Below, piece after piece: positions 37,901 through 51,412 of a stretch of DNA of 64,000 bases (within the stretch, counting starts at the first letter, position 1; every line of letters starts with the position of its first letter). The notes beneath the pieces are model-generated. The model was not told where the DNA came from, did not search any database, and saw only the letters and a list, made by a program, of their open reading frames with translations. Source of the DNA: Trema orientale. Lineage: Eukaryota; Streptophyta; Magnoliopsida; Rosales; Cannabaceae. Where the stretch lies: NCBI GenBank assembly GCA_002914845.1, contig JXTC01000279.1:365072-429071 (forward strand), read 5' to 3'. A program made the position numbers and the translations under genes.

Positions 37901-39760
37901 CATTATGTCACGACTCAAACCCCAGATTAATGGCAGAAGAGGAATTTCACAAGTAGAAATTCATAATCTGTTTTAGAAAATTTTAGAAACTTCAATTTTT
38001 CAGAAAAATGTCAACGAGTTTCAAAGCGACAGCTTCTGTAAAAGTTTGTAAAAATAGTCCAAATTATAAATTTCTATAGTTTGTAATCACCACTAGACAT
38101 AGACTGTTAATAATATTTATAAAACATAAGTATGCATCACCGTCATCTTCACAAGTAGGCATAATAGATAATACAGGCTAAATCCAAAGTATGAGCCTTA
38201 AATATTGTTACAAATCCAAATTAAGATTTATTAGGTAATTACCAAAGACTAAACTAGTAACCAACTCCCTCTCTTAATTACTCCGCTCCAGAGTTGCCCA
38301 AATCACACTGCACACCACCTGATAGGGGAAAAAATAAGGGGATGAGCATTCATATGCTTAGTAGGAATTCAATTACCTTTTTAATATTAATGCAACCTTT
38401 CAAACTTGCATGGTTAGTACCTTTCCAAAATTCATTTAAAATCAAGTTTATAGATAATCAAGATCAAGAGTAATCATGTATTCAAAACCAAAACCAAAGT
38501 CACCATATTATACATATCATAAATTAAACAAGTATATGTATGAGCTCTCATCCTCCCATTACGGCCCTATAATACCTCTTTAGTAGAGGTACCCAACATT
38601 TTGACACTACCGGGAGGTGTGTCAGCAAATCCTATGCAGGGGCTTGATCCTATGGTAGGTACAATATTTCATAGAGTATATAATAACCATGCATCAAGTA
38701 TATCAAGAAATCATGCTTTAAAACTCATTTGAAAAACGGATATCATCAATGAATTTCTAGTGCCCAAAAATGCTAGATTAGACATATAATTCGATTAATT
38801 TGGGCTCCAGGCCGAAACTCGGGCCGTGGCACGCAAAACGAGGTGAAATCCTAAGTCTCGCGTCTCGGATTTCATGCCACTTCGAAACCTATTGATGTCA
38901 TATGTCAAAAGTCGTCTCTTGATCTTACTTAGTCCAATTTCAGTTTCGAGGCCTTTAGCTTAAATTTAGGCTTAATTAGGAGCTAATTAGAAAAGTTACA
39001 AAAATATCAATTTCTGAAAATATTTGCATAAATATAAATTTCAGATCTAAATTTCTCTCAATCCGTTCATCCATTCTCCACAAATCCACTACTCATACTT
39101 CTATCTTAAACCATATTTTCATTCCATAAAGTTTCATGTGCAATAGTTGAACATTACAAAAATTATTGCACAAATGCCACTTTTTTGTTACGAAAATGAC
39201 ATAAAAAATTTTAAATACTCATTGGAGCTTCTTGGCCGAAAATTGATGGCGGTGGAGGGCTGGGCTAGACTTAAGGGACGCCGAGCTTTGAGTTGACAGT
39301 GGTGGGTGGCCGTCTAAGGTGGCGAAATGCCAGAAATTACCGCATTTTGGCCACGCAATGATGGCCGGCAATGGGCAGTGTTAGTTCGCCGGTCAACTGG
39401 GGAGCAGTTCTGGCTAGAGTCACACCCTGGGTCGGCACCGGTGGCCGGTGGGAGGGCTGCGTAGTGAAGGTACACGAAGAAGAAGAAAATAAGAGAAAGG
39501 GAGAGAATGTTAGGGATTTGGGTGATTTTTGGGGAAAATTTGACATGTGTCATATATGGGCTGGGCAAGTGACTTTTTAAAATTGTATTGTGGCCCAAGT
39601 CTCATATTTGTTCTTCATTTAAGTCCTTATAAATACGAAATTGACCCCAACTTCAAAGATTTCTCTCTCTTTGACCCCTCTTTTAAATTTAATTTAACTT
39701 TCAGCAAATTTTTATTACTTTAATTTTTTCTCCTTCAATTTATGAAAAGATCATAATACC

Positions 39761-40996
39761 TGTTTAGGGTCAGAGTTGTGCTCTAGATTAATTAGTATGA
39801 CCTGTACTTAATTAAAACAAAACAGAAGATAATTGGGTTAAACTATTAGAATGCACAGCAGAAAGGGTCATCACAACACTTCCACTTGTCGAAAAAGGAT
39901 AGGCGGTCGCAATGAGAACAACTCTTCCTACGTATCTCGACAAGATTGGCGGTTGCAAGAATGACTCACTTAGTGTGCATAAGAATAAGTAGGAATAAAA
40001 TAATATTAAAAGTTGACGGAGGTGAATAAACCGATCATGGTGTCAACTAAAAATTAGCAACAGAAATAAACTACAAAAAAAATAAATAGTTAGAAACTGA
40101 CGAAGACGATACCATCCATATGCCAGTTTTAGTTAATTAGATGGGTTAGAATTACGAGACGATAAGTCAAGCCATATCATCGTAAATAATAATAAATAAC
40201 TGAAATTAAAGTGTTGAAATTTAAATAAAGTGATGTGACCGGTTGCAAGGGAAAACAACACAGATCACTAAATAAATGCGCACAATAATTAAAAGGGGAG
40301 CAAAATAACCGATTGCACTTAAGGTAGTAATACAGATTACTTTACGAGGAAGGGAAAGCGTGGTAATTGATTGCACTTAGAGCAGCAATACGAATTACAC
40401 GCCAAGATAGAGATACAAGATAGATATATATATATGTAAAATATAGAGAGCACAAACCTCGAACTTGTGCTATAGGTCAAGTACGAGATTGTGGAGAGTA
40501 GCTCGGTACCCAAAGATCACTAAAGTACACAAGTCAGAAACTTGGACAAATGAAGAATATAAGAAAGAAAGAGAGCACGGTTAAAAGAATACGAAAGAGA
40601 GAGATGGAGCCGAATTGTATTAATTGAGCAAAAATTGAATTCCTTTTTACATAAAAACAAAGCCTTTATATAGGCATTACTTCAAAGGTTTGAAGCGGTG
40701 AGTGTGAGCTCACAAGCTCTTATATGTTGACACTAATTAACAACGTGACATCCCTGAGTTAAAGAAGCTTGGATATTAAACACCTCAGGATTGATGATGA
40801 GGTCTAAGAATAACTTGACAAATGGCCCAATTATATTGTGATACATGATATTGTAATAATGTGGCATGAATTTGGCAATTTTTTTCGGTGAAAAATTGAT
40901 ACATCAAATTTTCTTAATTGACCCTATATTATATAATTATCACATTATTTATGACTTAATATTTTTAGTTAGTGACTAATTAAAAAAATTGTTACA
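39761..40996 (-). repeat. 3' LTR of the Gypsy element
   Basis: On the plus strand it starts TGTTTAGGGTCAGAG and ends TTGTTACA. It matches 48581-49817 along its full length, including a GAGAGA tract and the phrase GGCACATTAC-like AT-rich end. Confidence 0.92.
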
Positions 40997-41737
40997 CCCC
41001 AAAACATTAAGTCTCCTAAACTATAGTGAATGTGAAACATTCGCTAGAGCTCATTAATGTGAATTTTCGCAATATGGTCTTTGAAAATGTCTTGGAGCAC
41101 CCCATTCATAGAAAGAGGATTTCTTCCTGTAGACGAATTTCTGAGAAAAGACGAAGTACCGTTAACTTACAGGCACATCCCAACTAGGTTGGCACCCACA
41201 TGTAAGATAATCTAATTTTCTTTAAATCTGAAAAGAACGACTGATGCCATTTGTAGGCAAGCTCTAAGTAGCAGATAGCTAGCTCTAGTTGGGTTCCAGA
41301 TAGTCATGCCGAAATATTTCTATTGGATCAGCTCAACCCAAACAACGCCTCGTTAAAACCTTACTAGAGTAAAACTCAGTGGGAAAAATCTCTAGAAAGG
41401 AAAAAGAGTACGTTGCATGTGAGTAACAAATTTTGGAATTTAGCTTGAACACTGTCTAGATTGACTATTCCAATATCTTGCTTGTTGGTGAAGTTTTTTG
41501 TAGAGATAACAAACTTCAGTCTTGATTTTGCGGCTTTGTCATCATATGCGTGCTTGTTTGCATGTATTTTCCACATATATAAGAGAGAATAATTCTCATG
41601 CAAAATAAGAGGTTAGTCCAATGCAACGAAAAATATCGATAAGCATAGAAATTAATAAAAATTTCAATATTGGACTAAATAATAATTAACTATAGATTAT
41701 TTAGACTTTGAAATGGTGAAAGCTAAAAATATTTAAA

Positions 41738-41812
41738 TTGGAGTATGCGCCCAATTATATATTTAGACTGGGGTGTGCACCCATTTTAGATTGGGGTGTG
41801 CGCCCAATATAT
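41738..41812 (-). repeat. Short tandem repeat near the 3' LTR of the Gypsy element
   Basis: Three imperfect copies of TTGGGGTGTGCGCCCAAT-type units are separated by ATATAT. The stretch lies in the non-coding part between integrase and the 3' LTR. Confidence 0.75.
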
Positions 41813-44800
41813 ATATTTTAAACCTGAGTTGTACAGAAGTATTGATTAGGATACATACTGACAGGTCCTGGTTCCAATGTACCTGCTGGCAGCATAAGCT
41901 CGTATCAAGGGGTACTTTCAGGCTTAGTATAATCCAGTCTCGATTTAATGTTCCTGATATTATTGGCAGCATAGGCTTGAACCAAAAGATATTATCAAAA
42001 AATATCCAATTTTTGGGTTTATACTAACAGTCCCCAATTCCAATGTATCTCGGCAACAAAATGCTCTTACCAAAGAATACTTTTGGGCGTAATTTTTACC
42101 CTACTTAGGATTTGTACAACTATCACGGTAAAGTATATAGACTGTTTAAATAAAGATTTTTGTGAGTGCAATCTAAGATGAATTGATACCAACCATTTAT
42201 TATAAGACGAAAATTTCATCTATAAAAATCCCTAGATACAGAGATATCTAGAAAACTATATGAAGTATTTCTTAATGAATTTGAGATTGGTAGGTGCAGA
42301 AAGTATACATGTATTCAGGTCTTTGAGAATGCAGTATCCACTGGATTAGACATCTGCAATTTGATAGGGTCCTTCCCAATTTGGTGTGAATTTAGCAGCA
42401 TGCATTCCTTTCATAATATGATCAGCTGCTTTGAGTACTAAGTCACCTTCTTGGAAATTTCTGGCTCGTACTAATTTGTTGTAGGCTCGAATGATTTTTC
42501 TTTGATAGTTTTGAACCCTATATTGTACTTGTACTCTTTGATCTTCCAAAATTTCAAGATCAAATTCTCGAGATTTTTCTGTGCCACCAAGTGCCATCTT
42601 AGTAGATGGTATGTTTAATTCCATAGGCCATAGAGTTTCAGTCCCATATACTGGAGAAAATGGAGTTTCTTTAGTAGTAGTATGCTTGGTGGCTCTGTAA
42701 GCCCAAAGAGCAAGAGGTAGACAGTCGTCCCATCGGATTGATTTATCCGAAATCATTTTTCTGATGATGGCCACCAAAGTTTTGTTGAATGCTTCTATGG
42801 CTCCGTTTCCTTGAGGATAATATCTGGTGGATTTTCCATGAAAGATTTGATATCTTTCCAGCAGTGATTCAAACAGTTGTTCAATAAAGGGTGTCCCATT
42901 ATCAGACAGTATTCTTCGAGGTACACCATAGCGACAGATGATATTTTCTTGTACAAATTGGCTTGCAGATTCTGAAGTAGCCCTTTTAAGAGAAATAGCC
43001 TCAGACCATTTTGTAAAATTTTCTGTAGCTGCTAAAATCCAGATCTTTCCTTTTGAGGGAGGACTGATAGGTCTAATGAGATCAATCGACCAGGTGTGGA
43101 ATGGCCAAGGTGACGTGATACTTCCCATTTCGACAGTGGGTACATGTATCAAATTTTCATATTTTTGGCAGGCATTACATTTTCGAACAAATTCCATGGC
43201 ATCATTTTTCATCGTCAGCCAATAGTATACAATAGTGATCAACTGCTCGAACAAACGTCTTCCACCTATATGGCCGCCGCAGTCTCCGGCGTGAACTTTT
43301 TTTAGGACTATTTCTATCTCATTGGGTCCTAAGCATCTCAGGACCTTCCCTTGAAAGCTTTTTCTGAAAAGCAAGTTATTCTGAACAAAGAATCTGTCTG
43401 CTTTACGTTTAACGAGAATAGCTGAAGAAGTATCATCAGGCAATTGACCGTGAATATGTAGTCAATGTAAACTCTTCTCCAGTCTTCTTCTTCCACAAAG
43501 AAGCTTTCTTTGGGATCTATCACAAGCTGGCATTGCTTGCAATTTCTTTTGCAGCTCATTAGCTTCCTTTCTTAACTCAGGCCAAAAGTATCCAAGTCAT
43601 TGGATTCTTCTGGCTAGTGTTGGTCCATCTAAGCCACATATTTTAGAATGGACTTCGTCTAATATTTTTCTTCCAAATTCTTCATCAATGCATTTTGTTA
43701 GAACTCCATCAGAGAATTTCTTGTAAACTTGATCATTGATCAACATAAATGCTTTGATTTCTCCGATATCTTTGACTTCTGGATTTTCTAGCTTCTCTTT
43801 AATGGATTGGGTCCACCTATTTGATTGTTGCATTGATGAGTGTATTGGCTCTGACTTGGTTTCTAAAGGGATTTGAATCAGATCTTCATCTGTATGACCC
43901 ATTTTCAGCACTAGAGTTGCCAAAGCATCTGCATATTTATTCTGAGATCTCGGAACATATTCCAGTTTATAATTTTTGAAATTATGGAGCTTTTCTTGAA
44001 TTTCTTCTCGGTATTTGACCAAATTCGGCTCTTTGATAGCAAAGTCTCCATTAAGCTGTCTGATGACTAAGTTGGAGTCTCCACATATTTTCAATTTTGA
44101 AATCTTCATTTCCTTAGCCAGATCTAATCCGATTGCCAAGGCTTCATATTCAGCTTCGTTGTTGGAGCAAGGGAAAGCTAATTTAACAACTTTCTTGAAG
44201 ATTTCACCTTGATCGTTTAACAGAACAAATCCAGCACTTCCTTCATTTCGTGTGGAGGCACCATCAAAATAGAGTATCCAATAATCCTCTTTGTCTTCTA
44301 TAGACATTATCTCCTCTGAATCATGTCTAGTATATTTCAGCGACTCGGCTAGAGCTTGACTCTTGATAGCCTTTGGCATTTCGACAGTGATATCAAGTTC
44401 ACTAAGTATGAGCATCCACTTGGCATAACGACCAGTTAGAATAGGCTTTTATAATAGAAGTTTGATCGGATCACAATTTGTGATTACTTTAACTCTGTGA
44501 GTGACCATGTAGTGTCGAAGCTTTTGTATTGTATACATTAATACAACACAGAGCTTATCTGCGAGAGAGTAATTTTTCTCCGAACCTCTGAGCAGACGGC
44601 TTAAGCAATAAATCGGCTTCTCCAAACCTTCATAATCTTGTGCTGTTAGTATCCTAACTGATTCGTCAGATGCTGCCAAGTAAATTAATAGCTCTTTTTC
44701 TGGAGATGGGGTAACTATGACTTGCGAGTTGGTGAGAATCTTCTTGATTTCTTCAAAAGCATAGTCATGCTCATGACCCCATTTGTACTTCGTATCTTTT

Positions 44801-47800
44801 TTGGTTAGTTGATGAAGAGGCTTGATAATACTGGCTAGAGCTGGAATAAATCTCTTGAGATAGGAAATTTTTCCAATGAATCCTCTCAATTGTTTGAGAT
44901 CTTGAGGTGGCTTGATCTCCATTATTGCCTTTGCTTTATCTTCATCAATCTTGATTCCATCTTTGTGGACCACGAATCCAAGAAATTTGCCTTCTGTGAC
45001 TCCGAAAGCACATTTCAAGGGATTCATCTTGAGATCATATTTTCTGCATCTTTCAAACACTTTTCTCAAGTGATCCAAGTGTGATTCTTTTCTTTTGAAT
45101 TTCACCACCAAATCATCGACGTAATCTTCCACATAATCATGAATCATATCATGAAAAATTGCTGTCATTGCCCGTTGATAAATGGCTCCTGCATTCTTCA
45201 ATCCAAATGGCATTACAGTGTAGTAAAAATTGCCAAGTGGAGTTCTGAAAGCAGTCTTTGTGGCATCTTTTGGATCTATCTTGATTTGATTATAGCTACT
45301 GAATCCATCCATGAATGAGAATATTTCATGGTTAGCCGTTGCATCGACAAGCATGTCTAGATTTGGCAATGAAAAATCGTCTTTCGGGCATGCTTTGTTT
45401 AGATCTCTGAAATCTACACAAATTCTGATTTGCCCATTCTTTTTTTTTACTAGTACTATGTTTGCCAACCATGTCATATGTATGCATGGTTTTATGAACC
45501 CAGTTTCTAACAATTTTTCTATCTCTTTTTTAATTTGCAGCTGAATCTGATTGCTGAAATTCCTTGCGGTCTGCTTAACTGGCTTGAAAGTAGGATTTAC
45601 AGTAAGCTTATGTGTGATTAACTTACTGCTTAATCCTAGCATGTCGTTGTAGGTCCATGCAAAACATCATGATATTCTTTCAGCAATTTTATTAGAGCTG
45701 CTTCAAAATCTAGCTCTAATTTGGCATAAATAAATGTTGACTTTTCTTCTCCATCTTCTACCAAATTTATCTTCTTGAGCACTTCTTAAGGATTCTTGGG
45801 CTCGTCTTATAATTTTTCTGGAGCGAGTGGAATGGCTTCTACTCACTCTGAATTCTGTGTAAGACAAACTTTTTCGAATCTCACGAGGTCATTGCTGGCC
45901 TCACCACAACTTCATAATTGATAAGCGATTCTCCCATCGGGTAGAGTAATTCTCTGAAGAGAAGATTCTTTTAAGTCTACTGAATCAATCTCCATCATGT
46001 TATTTGAGGATGACCCTATTACATCAAAAATTGCATGCAATGATACCCCTTGTTGCTTCGTCTCATTTGGCCCATCAGAAATATCATCAAAGAATGTAGC
46101 CTCTGTCCAAAAAACTTCTTGTTGGGCAAACAGAGCCTTTGTTGCGGGCACTATAATTTTTCTTTTGGCTTTTATCGCTTTCAGACACTGATGCAAAGTA
46201 GAAGGTACCACTTGATTGTGGTGAATCCACGGCTTCCAAGCAACAAATGATAGGACACATCTATATCAATCACAAAGAATTTAGTTGGTGCTCGAATTGG
46301 TCCAACTTATAAGTCCACATTAACATGCCCTTTGGTAGTATGAGAACTTGATGCAAAAGTGACAAGTGATGTAGTTCGCACGATCAATTTGCTTTCTGGA
46401 ATGCCAGCTGCTTTGAAAACTTGCCAAGATATGAGATTGACTAATAAGTCATTGTCTACCAAAGCTCGTTTGAAGGGAGTGGCATTTACTTTAGCTTCCA
46501 CGTAGAGTGGCTTGATATGATTGAAGTTCATAACCTGGGCATCTTTCTTGGAAAATATGACTGTATCCTTATCTCTTTTGGCAAATTTTCCAACAGCATG
46601 GTTAATAGAGCAGCATTGTGGACCAAACTATTGAGATATCTTGAAAATTGCTTGTGTAGTTTCTTTACGAGCTTCATCTCCAAATTCTAAAGTGTCGAAC
46701 AGATTTTTGAAAACTCGAGACTTCATGAGATTTTCCATCATTATATCGATTTCTTCTCCTTTTGACGATTCTTCATTAGCCGAATTGTCGACAGTTAGAT
46801 CAATGTTTGTGCAAGTGTTTACTTGCCCTCTTTCATAATTGGGAAAAGGGTTATTTTCAGCCTTTTGTTGTTGTTGACTAATCAGAATTTCTCCTCGTTG
46901 AGCTTTTTCATGATAAATTCTTCGTACAATATAACAATCCGATGTGGCATGGTGCACTCTTTTATGTAGCAAGCAATATTTGAGATCTTGCGTTGCTTCT
47001 TGTGTCAGTTGTCTTCTGGGCTGTGGGCATTTCAGAACTCCATCTTCTATCCAAGCTCGCACTAAAATATTGATTCTATCTTTGGCAAGTGGTATTTCTA
47101 GTGGAATTGGATGATCTCTTCTATCTCGCCGGTGTTGATCAACTGTAGCAACCTCTTTCCTTCTTTTAGAGAAAGGTGGTCCGTTCCAATTTTCAGTAGT
47201 AATTCTTTTATCAGGCATAGCTTTGCGCATTTTTGCTACTGTTGCTTCAGTGTTGCTGACTCTGAACATTAGTTCAGCAAAGTTTAAGCTTATATGATTT
47301 TCAATATGAACTTTGTATTCGGCTTGCATTCTATTGATGCATACTCGAATCAATTCTTCTTCTGAAATAATTTCTTTGCAGTCAAGAGCTATTTCTTTGA
47401 ATCTATTCACATAGGCTGTAAGTGATTCATCTCCCATTTGCGTTGTGCTGGAGAGATCAGATAAGCCCAAGTTGCATTCTGTCGCAAAGAATTTTTTGCA
47501 AAATATCGTTACCAACTCCTCCCAGGTACCAATACCGCATGCTGATAAATTGACGAACCAAGAATATGCTCGGCCAGTGAGAGATTTTGAAAACTCTCTG
47601 TCTTAATTCATGGTCGCTAGCGTAAACTCCCAGATCATCTAGGAAACCAATAACGTGTTCCCTAGCATTTCTTTTCTTCCCATCGAATTTCTTAAATCGA
47701 AGATTAGTATAATCTTTTAAATATAGTTTAGAAAGAATACTGACAGGATATGGAGGCTGGAAGTCCACCGCTGCAGTAATCTTACTAGTTTTTTCTGCTT

Positions 47801-48294
47801 CAGACTTGAGCATTTCTTGAAGTTCATCTTTTGTAATAAAACTTTTGGGAGCTTCATTATCAGTACCAGTTAAAGTTGTGGTAGTAGGATTGGTAGGGTC
47901 TTGATTTGAGACATGAGAATTATTACTGTGAGGTGGAGCTGGAGTAGAAGGTCCGGCACCATGAGATTTTTCGATATTGGTAATTCTCTGGAGAATTTCG
48001 GCGTGAGACAATTACATGTCTGCTTGAGTTTGTCTCATACTGTCTAGTGAGGCTGCTAATTTAGCAAGGAGAGATTGAGCTTCGACATTGATTACTGGAT
48101 TTTGCTCGTCTGTCATTTTGAGGAAAGGAAGAAAAGAAGAAATGGGAATTTTTTTTTTTTTCGAGAGGAAATTTCTGAAAAGAGGGGCACAGAAATTTGA
48201 CAAAATTTCAGGACGAAAAATTAAACGAAATTTGATGGAGTTTCAAGAAGATGAAATGACGGGATTATGGTGTAAAGGAAATGAGATCGATAGA

Positions 48295-48485
48295 ATAGCA
48301 GTACACCAGATAGAGTAACGGCACACCGCCTAGTATCAAAAAATGAACCGGGCAGAGCAATGGTATACCGGACAGAGTAACGATATACCGTCAAGTGTCA
48401 AAAAAATAAAACGAGCAGAGTAACGGTACATCGCCGAATGTTGAGAAATGAAACGGACAGAGTAATGATACACCACCGGGTGAAA
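48295..48485 (-). repeat. Degenerate tandem repeat in the Gypsy leader
   Basis: Units of roughly 25-60 bases built around CAGAGTAACGGTACACCG(CC/TC) recur about five or six times between the 5' LTR and gag. Tandem repeats in untranslated parts are a known habit of Tat-lineage elements. Confidence 0.75.
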
Positions 48486-48580
48486 TGGATAAGATAACAG
48501 CACTTGTGCTGTGGATCTCGAGAATCCCGAAGAAACATCAGTTTCTCTTTTGACTACTCCCCAGTGGAGTCGTCTTTTAA

Positions 48581-49817
48581 TGTTCGGGATTAGAGTTGTG
48601 CTCTAGATTAATTAGTATGACCTGTACTTAATTAAAATAAAACAGAAGATAATTGAGTTATACCATTAGAATGCACAGCAGAAAAGGTCATCACAACACT
48701 TCCACGTGTCGAAAAAGGATAGGCGGTTGCAACGAGAACAACTCTTCCGATATATCTCGATAAAATTGGCGGTTGCAAGAATGACTCACTTAGTGTGCAT
48801 AGGAATAAGTAGCAATAAAATAATATTAAAAGTTGACGGAGGCGAATAAACCGACCATGGTGTCAACTAGAAGTTAGCAACAGAAATAAAGTACAGAAAA
48901 ATAAATAGTTAGAAACTGACGAAGGCGATACCATCCATATGCTAGTTTTAGTTAATTAGAGAGGTTAGAATTACGAGGCGGTAAGTCCAGCCATATCATC
49001 GTAAATAATAATAAATAACCGAAATTAAAGTGTTGAAATTTAAATAAAGCGATGTGACCGGTTGCGAGGGAAAACAATACAGATCACTAAATAAATGTAC
49101 ACATTAATTAAAATGGGAGCAAAGTAACCGATTGCACTTAAGACAGCAATACAGATTACTTTACGGGGAAGGGGAAGCGTGGTAATTGATTGCACTTAGA
49201 GCAGCAATACGAATTACATGCCAAGATAGAGATACAAGACAGATATATATATATATAAAATATAGAGAGCACAAAACCTCGAACTTGTGCTACAGGTCAA
49301 GCACGAGATTGTGGAGAGTAGCTCGGTACCCAAAGATTACTAAAGTACACAAGTCAGAAACTTGGACAAATGAAGAATATAAGAAAGAAAGAGAGCACGG
49401 TTAAAAGAATAAGAAAGAGAGAGATGGAGTTGAATTGTATTAATTGAGCAAAATTTGAATTCCTTTTTACATAAAAACAAAGCCTTTTATATAGGCATTG
49501 CTTCAAAGGTTTGAAGCGGTGAGTGTGAGCTCACAAGCTCTTGTATGTTAACACCAATTAACAACGTGTCATCCCTGAGTTAAAGAAGCTTGGATATTAA
49601 ACACCTCAGGATTGATGACGAGGTCTAAGAATAACTTGACAAATGGCCCAATTATATTGTGATACACGACATTGTAATAATGTGGCATGAATTTGGCAAT
49701 TTTTTTCGGTGAAAAATTGATACATCAAATTTTCTTAATTGACCCTATATTACATAATTATCACATTATTTATGACTTAATATTTTTAGTTAGTGACTAA
49801 TTAAAAAAATTGTTACA
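48581..49817 (-). repeat. 5' LTR of the Gypsy element
   Basis: On the plus strand it starts TGTTCGGGATTAGAG and ends TTGTTACA. The CCCCAAAA that follows also occurs just inside the other LTR, which blurs the exact terminus by up to eight bases. Confidence 0.9.
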
Positions 49818-49863
49818 CCCCAAAATAATAGCCTTGATTAAAAATCAAGGATTTCACACATTA

Positions 49864-50473
49864 TATGAGTCATTTTCAATTGAATTGAGTTGACTCGAAA
49901 CCAAATTATTTATATTGCTCTTGTTATAATATCATTTTTAAATTATATTATCATATTGTGTGAAAAATTATCGATCCTACTGGTAATAGTACAATTAAAG
50001 TAGGATTCTGAATTTCTTTTTCCTTGCCTCAAACAAGTCTTATAGCACTTCAACTTAGCACTTAAGAGATGGTCAGAAAATGTTGACAACTTGAAATAAC
50101 TGTGTAATCAAAGTATCAAACTAAACCAAATCAAACAAATCCTTTAAAAAATTTACTCTCAGCTTTTAAAGCCTTTAACTGTAGAGCTTGTATATTCAAA
50201 AACTGGGTCGGTTTCATTAATACTTAACCCAAGTAAACTTAACTATTTGACCGAAAAAGTCTAAACAACATGAACTAGCTGACTTGGCTTTTAATTTAAG
50301 CTGATCCAATTAATATTTTCCAGTATGTTTTATTTTTTATTCTACTGAAAATAATATCTAGTCTGGTTGACTTCAACCTCTGGTTCAAGTCCTCCACCTC
50401 CATTCCTAGTTCTTCAATATCTCTAAATCTCAAACAGAGGAAGTGTCATATGAATATGAATAGAATCTCGGGA
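49864..50473. other. Intergenic spacer between two elements
   Basis: AT-rich sequence with no recognisable gene or repeat end. It is the outer flank of the family-A solo LTR on one side and of the Copia element on the other. Confidence 0.5.
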
Positions 50474-50478
50474 ATTTA

Positions 50479-51199
50479 TGTTGGAAAATGGAGGTGTTAC
50501 ACCATTGTGATTAGCCATTTTGAGACTAAATTATGAGTGAGATCCTCTACATATTAGTGAGAGGTCATTGTTAATATGTATTCTCCTCCGCGAGTACATG
50601 AAATTCAAGTATTTACTTGCTCAAAATGGTAATAGGGTGAATGAGAAATTGTCATCCAAAGTGAGCCAAGTGAGAAGGAAAAAAGAGTGGGAATTGGTTA
50701 AAGTCCCACATGGAAAATGAACACAAACCAAGAGGTGTTTATATAGAGTTATCAAACTTTTAGTTAGTAACTTGATAAGCTGAGAGGCTCTCTCTTGCGT
50801 GCGCACGCAAGGGGGTGCAAATCACGGGCCAGACAACATGCGCTTGTGTGCGCCCGCGCATCCTGTGGGCACGAATGTCGGACCGAAAAGCCCACTCCGA
50901 ATTGGGCCTCGTTTTGCACCTTGAACTATTTTTTTTCCTATCTCAAAGCCCAAAAGAGAGTTTTGGAACCAGAAACGTTTGGGACTTAATGAAATGTAAT
51001 ATCTAAATTTTTAAAAGCCATAATACTTCTGTAACAGCCTAAAAAACGTTTGGAATTAATTTCCAAAACTGATAAAACGTTTTTAGGCTTTATGGAGAGG
51101 ATTGATGGCAGATACCCCTTTGAGCACTATAAAAGGAGAGCTCATCTTCACTTCATTACACACTAAAAACCGAAAATCAAAGCTTTCCTATCAGATTCT
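50479..51199 (+). repeat. 5' LTR of the young Copia element (left part only)
   Basis: 721 bases match 56360-57082 almost exactly, up to the N run. The remaining roughly 430 bases seen in the 3' LTR are missing here, as is a primer-binding site. Confidence 0.88.
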
Positions 51200-51213
51200 N
51201 NNNNNNNNNNNNN
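51200..51213. other. Assembly gap (14 N)
   Basis: The run of N lies inside the 5' LTR of the young Copia element. The sequence right of it does not match the LTR remainder, so the true missing length is more than 14 bases. Confidence 0.99.
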
Positions 51214-51250
51214 NTTAAAACTGACCCTAGCTTTATATAAGGTTTTTATT

Positions 51251-51412
51251 AGGTTGCATGTTAGAATTTATTTTATTAAATTCTTTATACTAGGTTGCAT
51301 GTTAGAATTTATTTTATTAAATTCTTTATGCTAGGTTACATGATAGAATTTATTTTATTAAATTCTTTATGCTGGGTCGCATGTTAGAATTTATTAAATT
51401 CTTGATGCTCTT
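51251..51412. repeat. 41-bp tandem repeat, about four copies
   Basis: Units beginning AGGTTGCATGTTAGAATTTA recur with a period of 41 bases at 51251, 51292, 51333 and about 51374; the last is shortened. They lie between the gap and gag of the Copia element. Confidence 0.93.

Larger units (their letters stand above)
39761..49817 (-). mobile_element. Ty3/Gypsy retrotransposon, Tat-type, about 10 kb
   Basis: The LTRs are 39761-40996 and 48581-49817 (about 1.24 kb each, roughly 95% alike by eye). Parts on the minus strand: gag about 48203-46628, protease about 46600-45900, reverse transcriptase 45642-44449 (YVDD site), a second RNase H 44415-43597 (YFDGAST...EAEYEAL) and integrase 43443-42346 (zinc finger, then an RNase-H-fold core). 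RNase H before integrase marks Ty3/Gypsy; the extra archaeal-type RNase H is typical of the Tat lineage. About half a dozen breaks, so probably defective; the LTR divergence suggests a few million years at most. It sits inside the family-A solo LTR. No clean target-site duplication was identified. Confidence 0.92.
37906..49858 (-). mobile_element. Solo LTR (family A) split by a Gypsy insertion
   Basis: On the minus strand the element begins TGTGAAATCCTTGATTTT at 49858, is interrupted at 49818/39760 by the Gypsy element, and ends GGGTTTGAGTCGTGACA at 37906. The duplication CATTA lies on both outer sides (37901-37905 and 49859-49863). Its pieces, 39760-37906 and 49858-49818, total about 1.9 kb. 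Shared landmarks with 58525-60805 include ACTAAAGAGGTATTA, GGGAGGATGAGAGCTCA and the closing TTCTGCCATT...GACA. The host sequence outside rejoins cleanly across the nest. Confidence 0.8.

Noticed and set aside
39314-39598. Open frames on both strands with Ser/Pro-rich translations
   Set aside because: Same GC-rich part of the family-A LTR, just outside the Gypsy insertion. Frames on both strands indicate composition, not coding.
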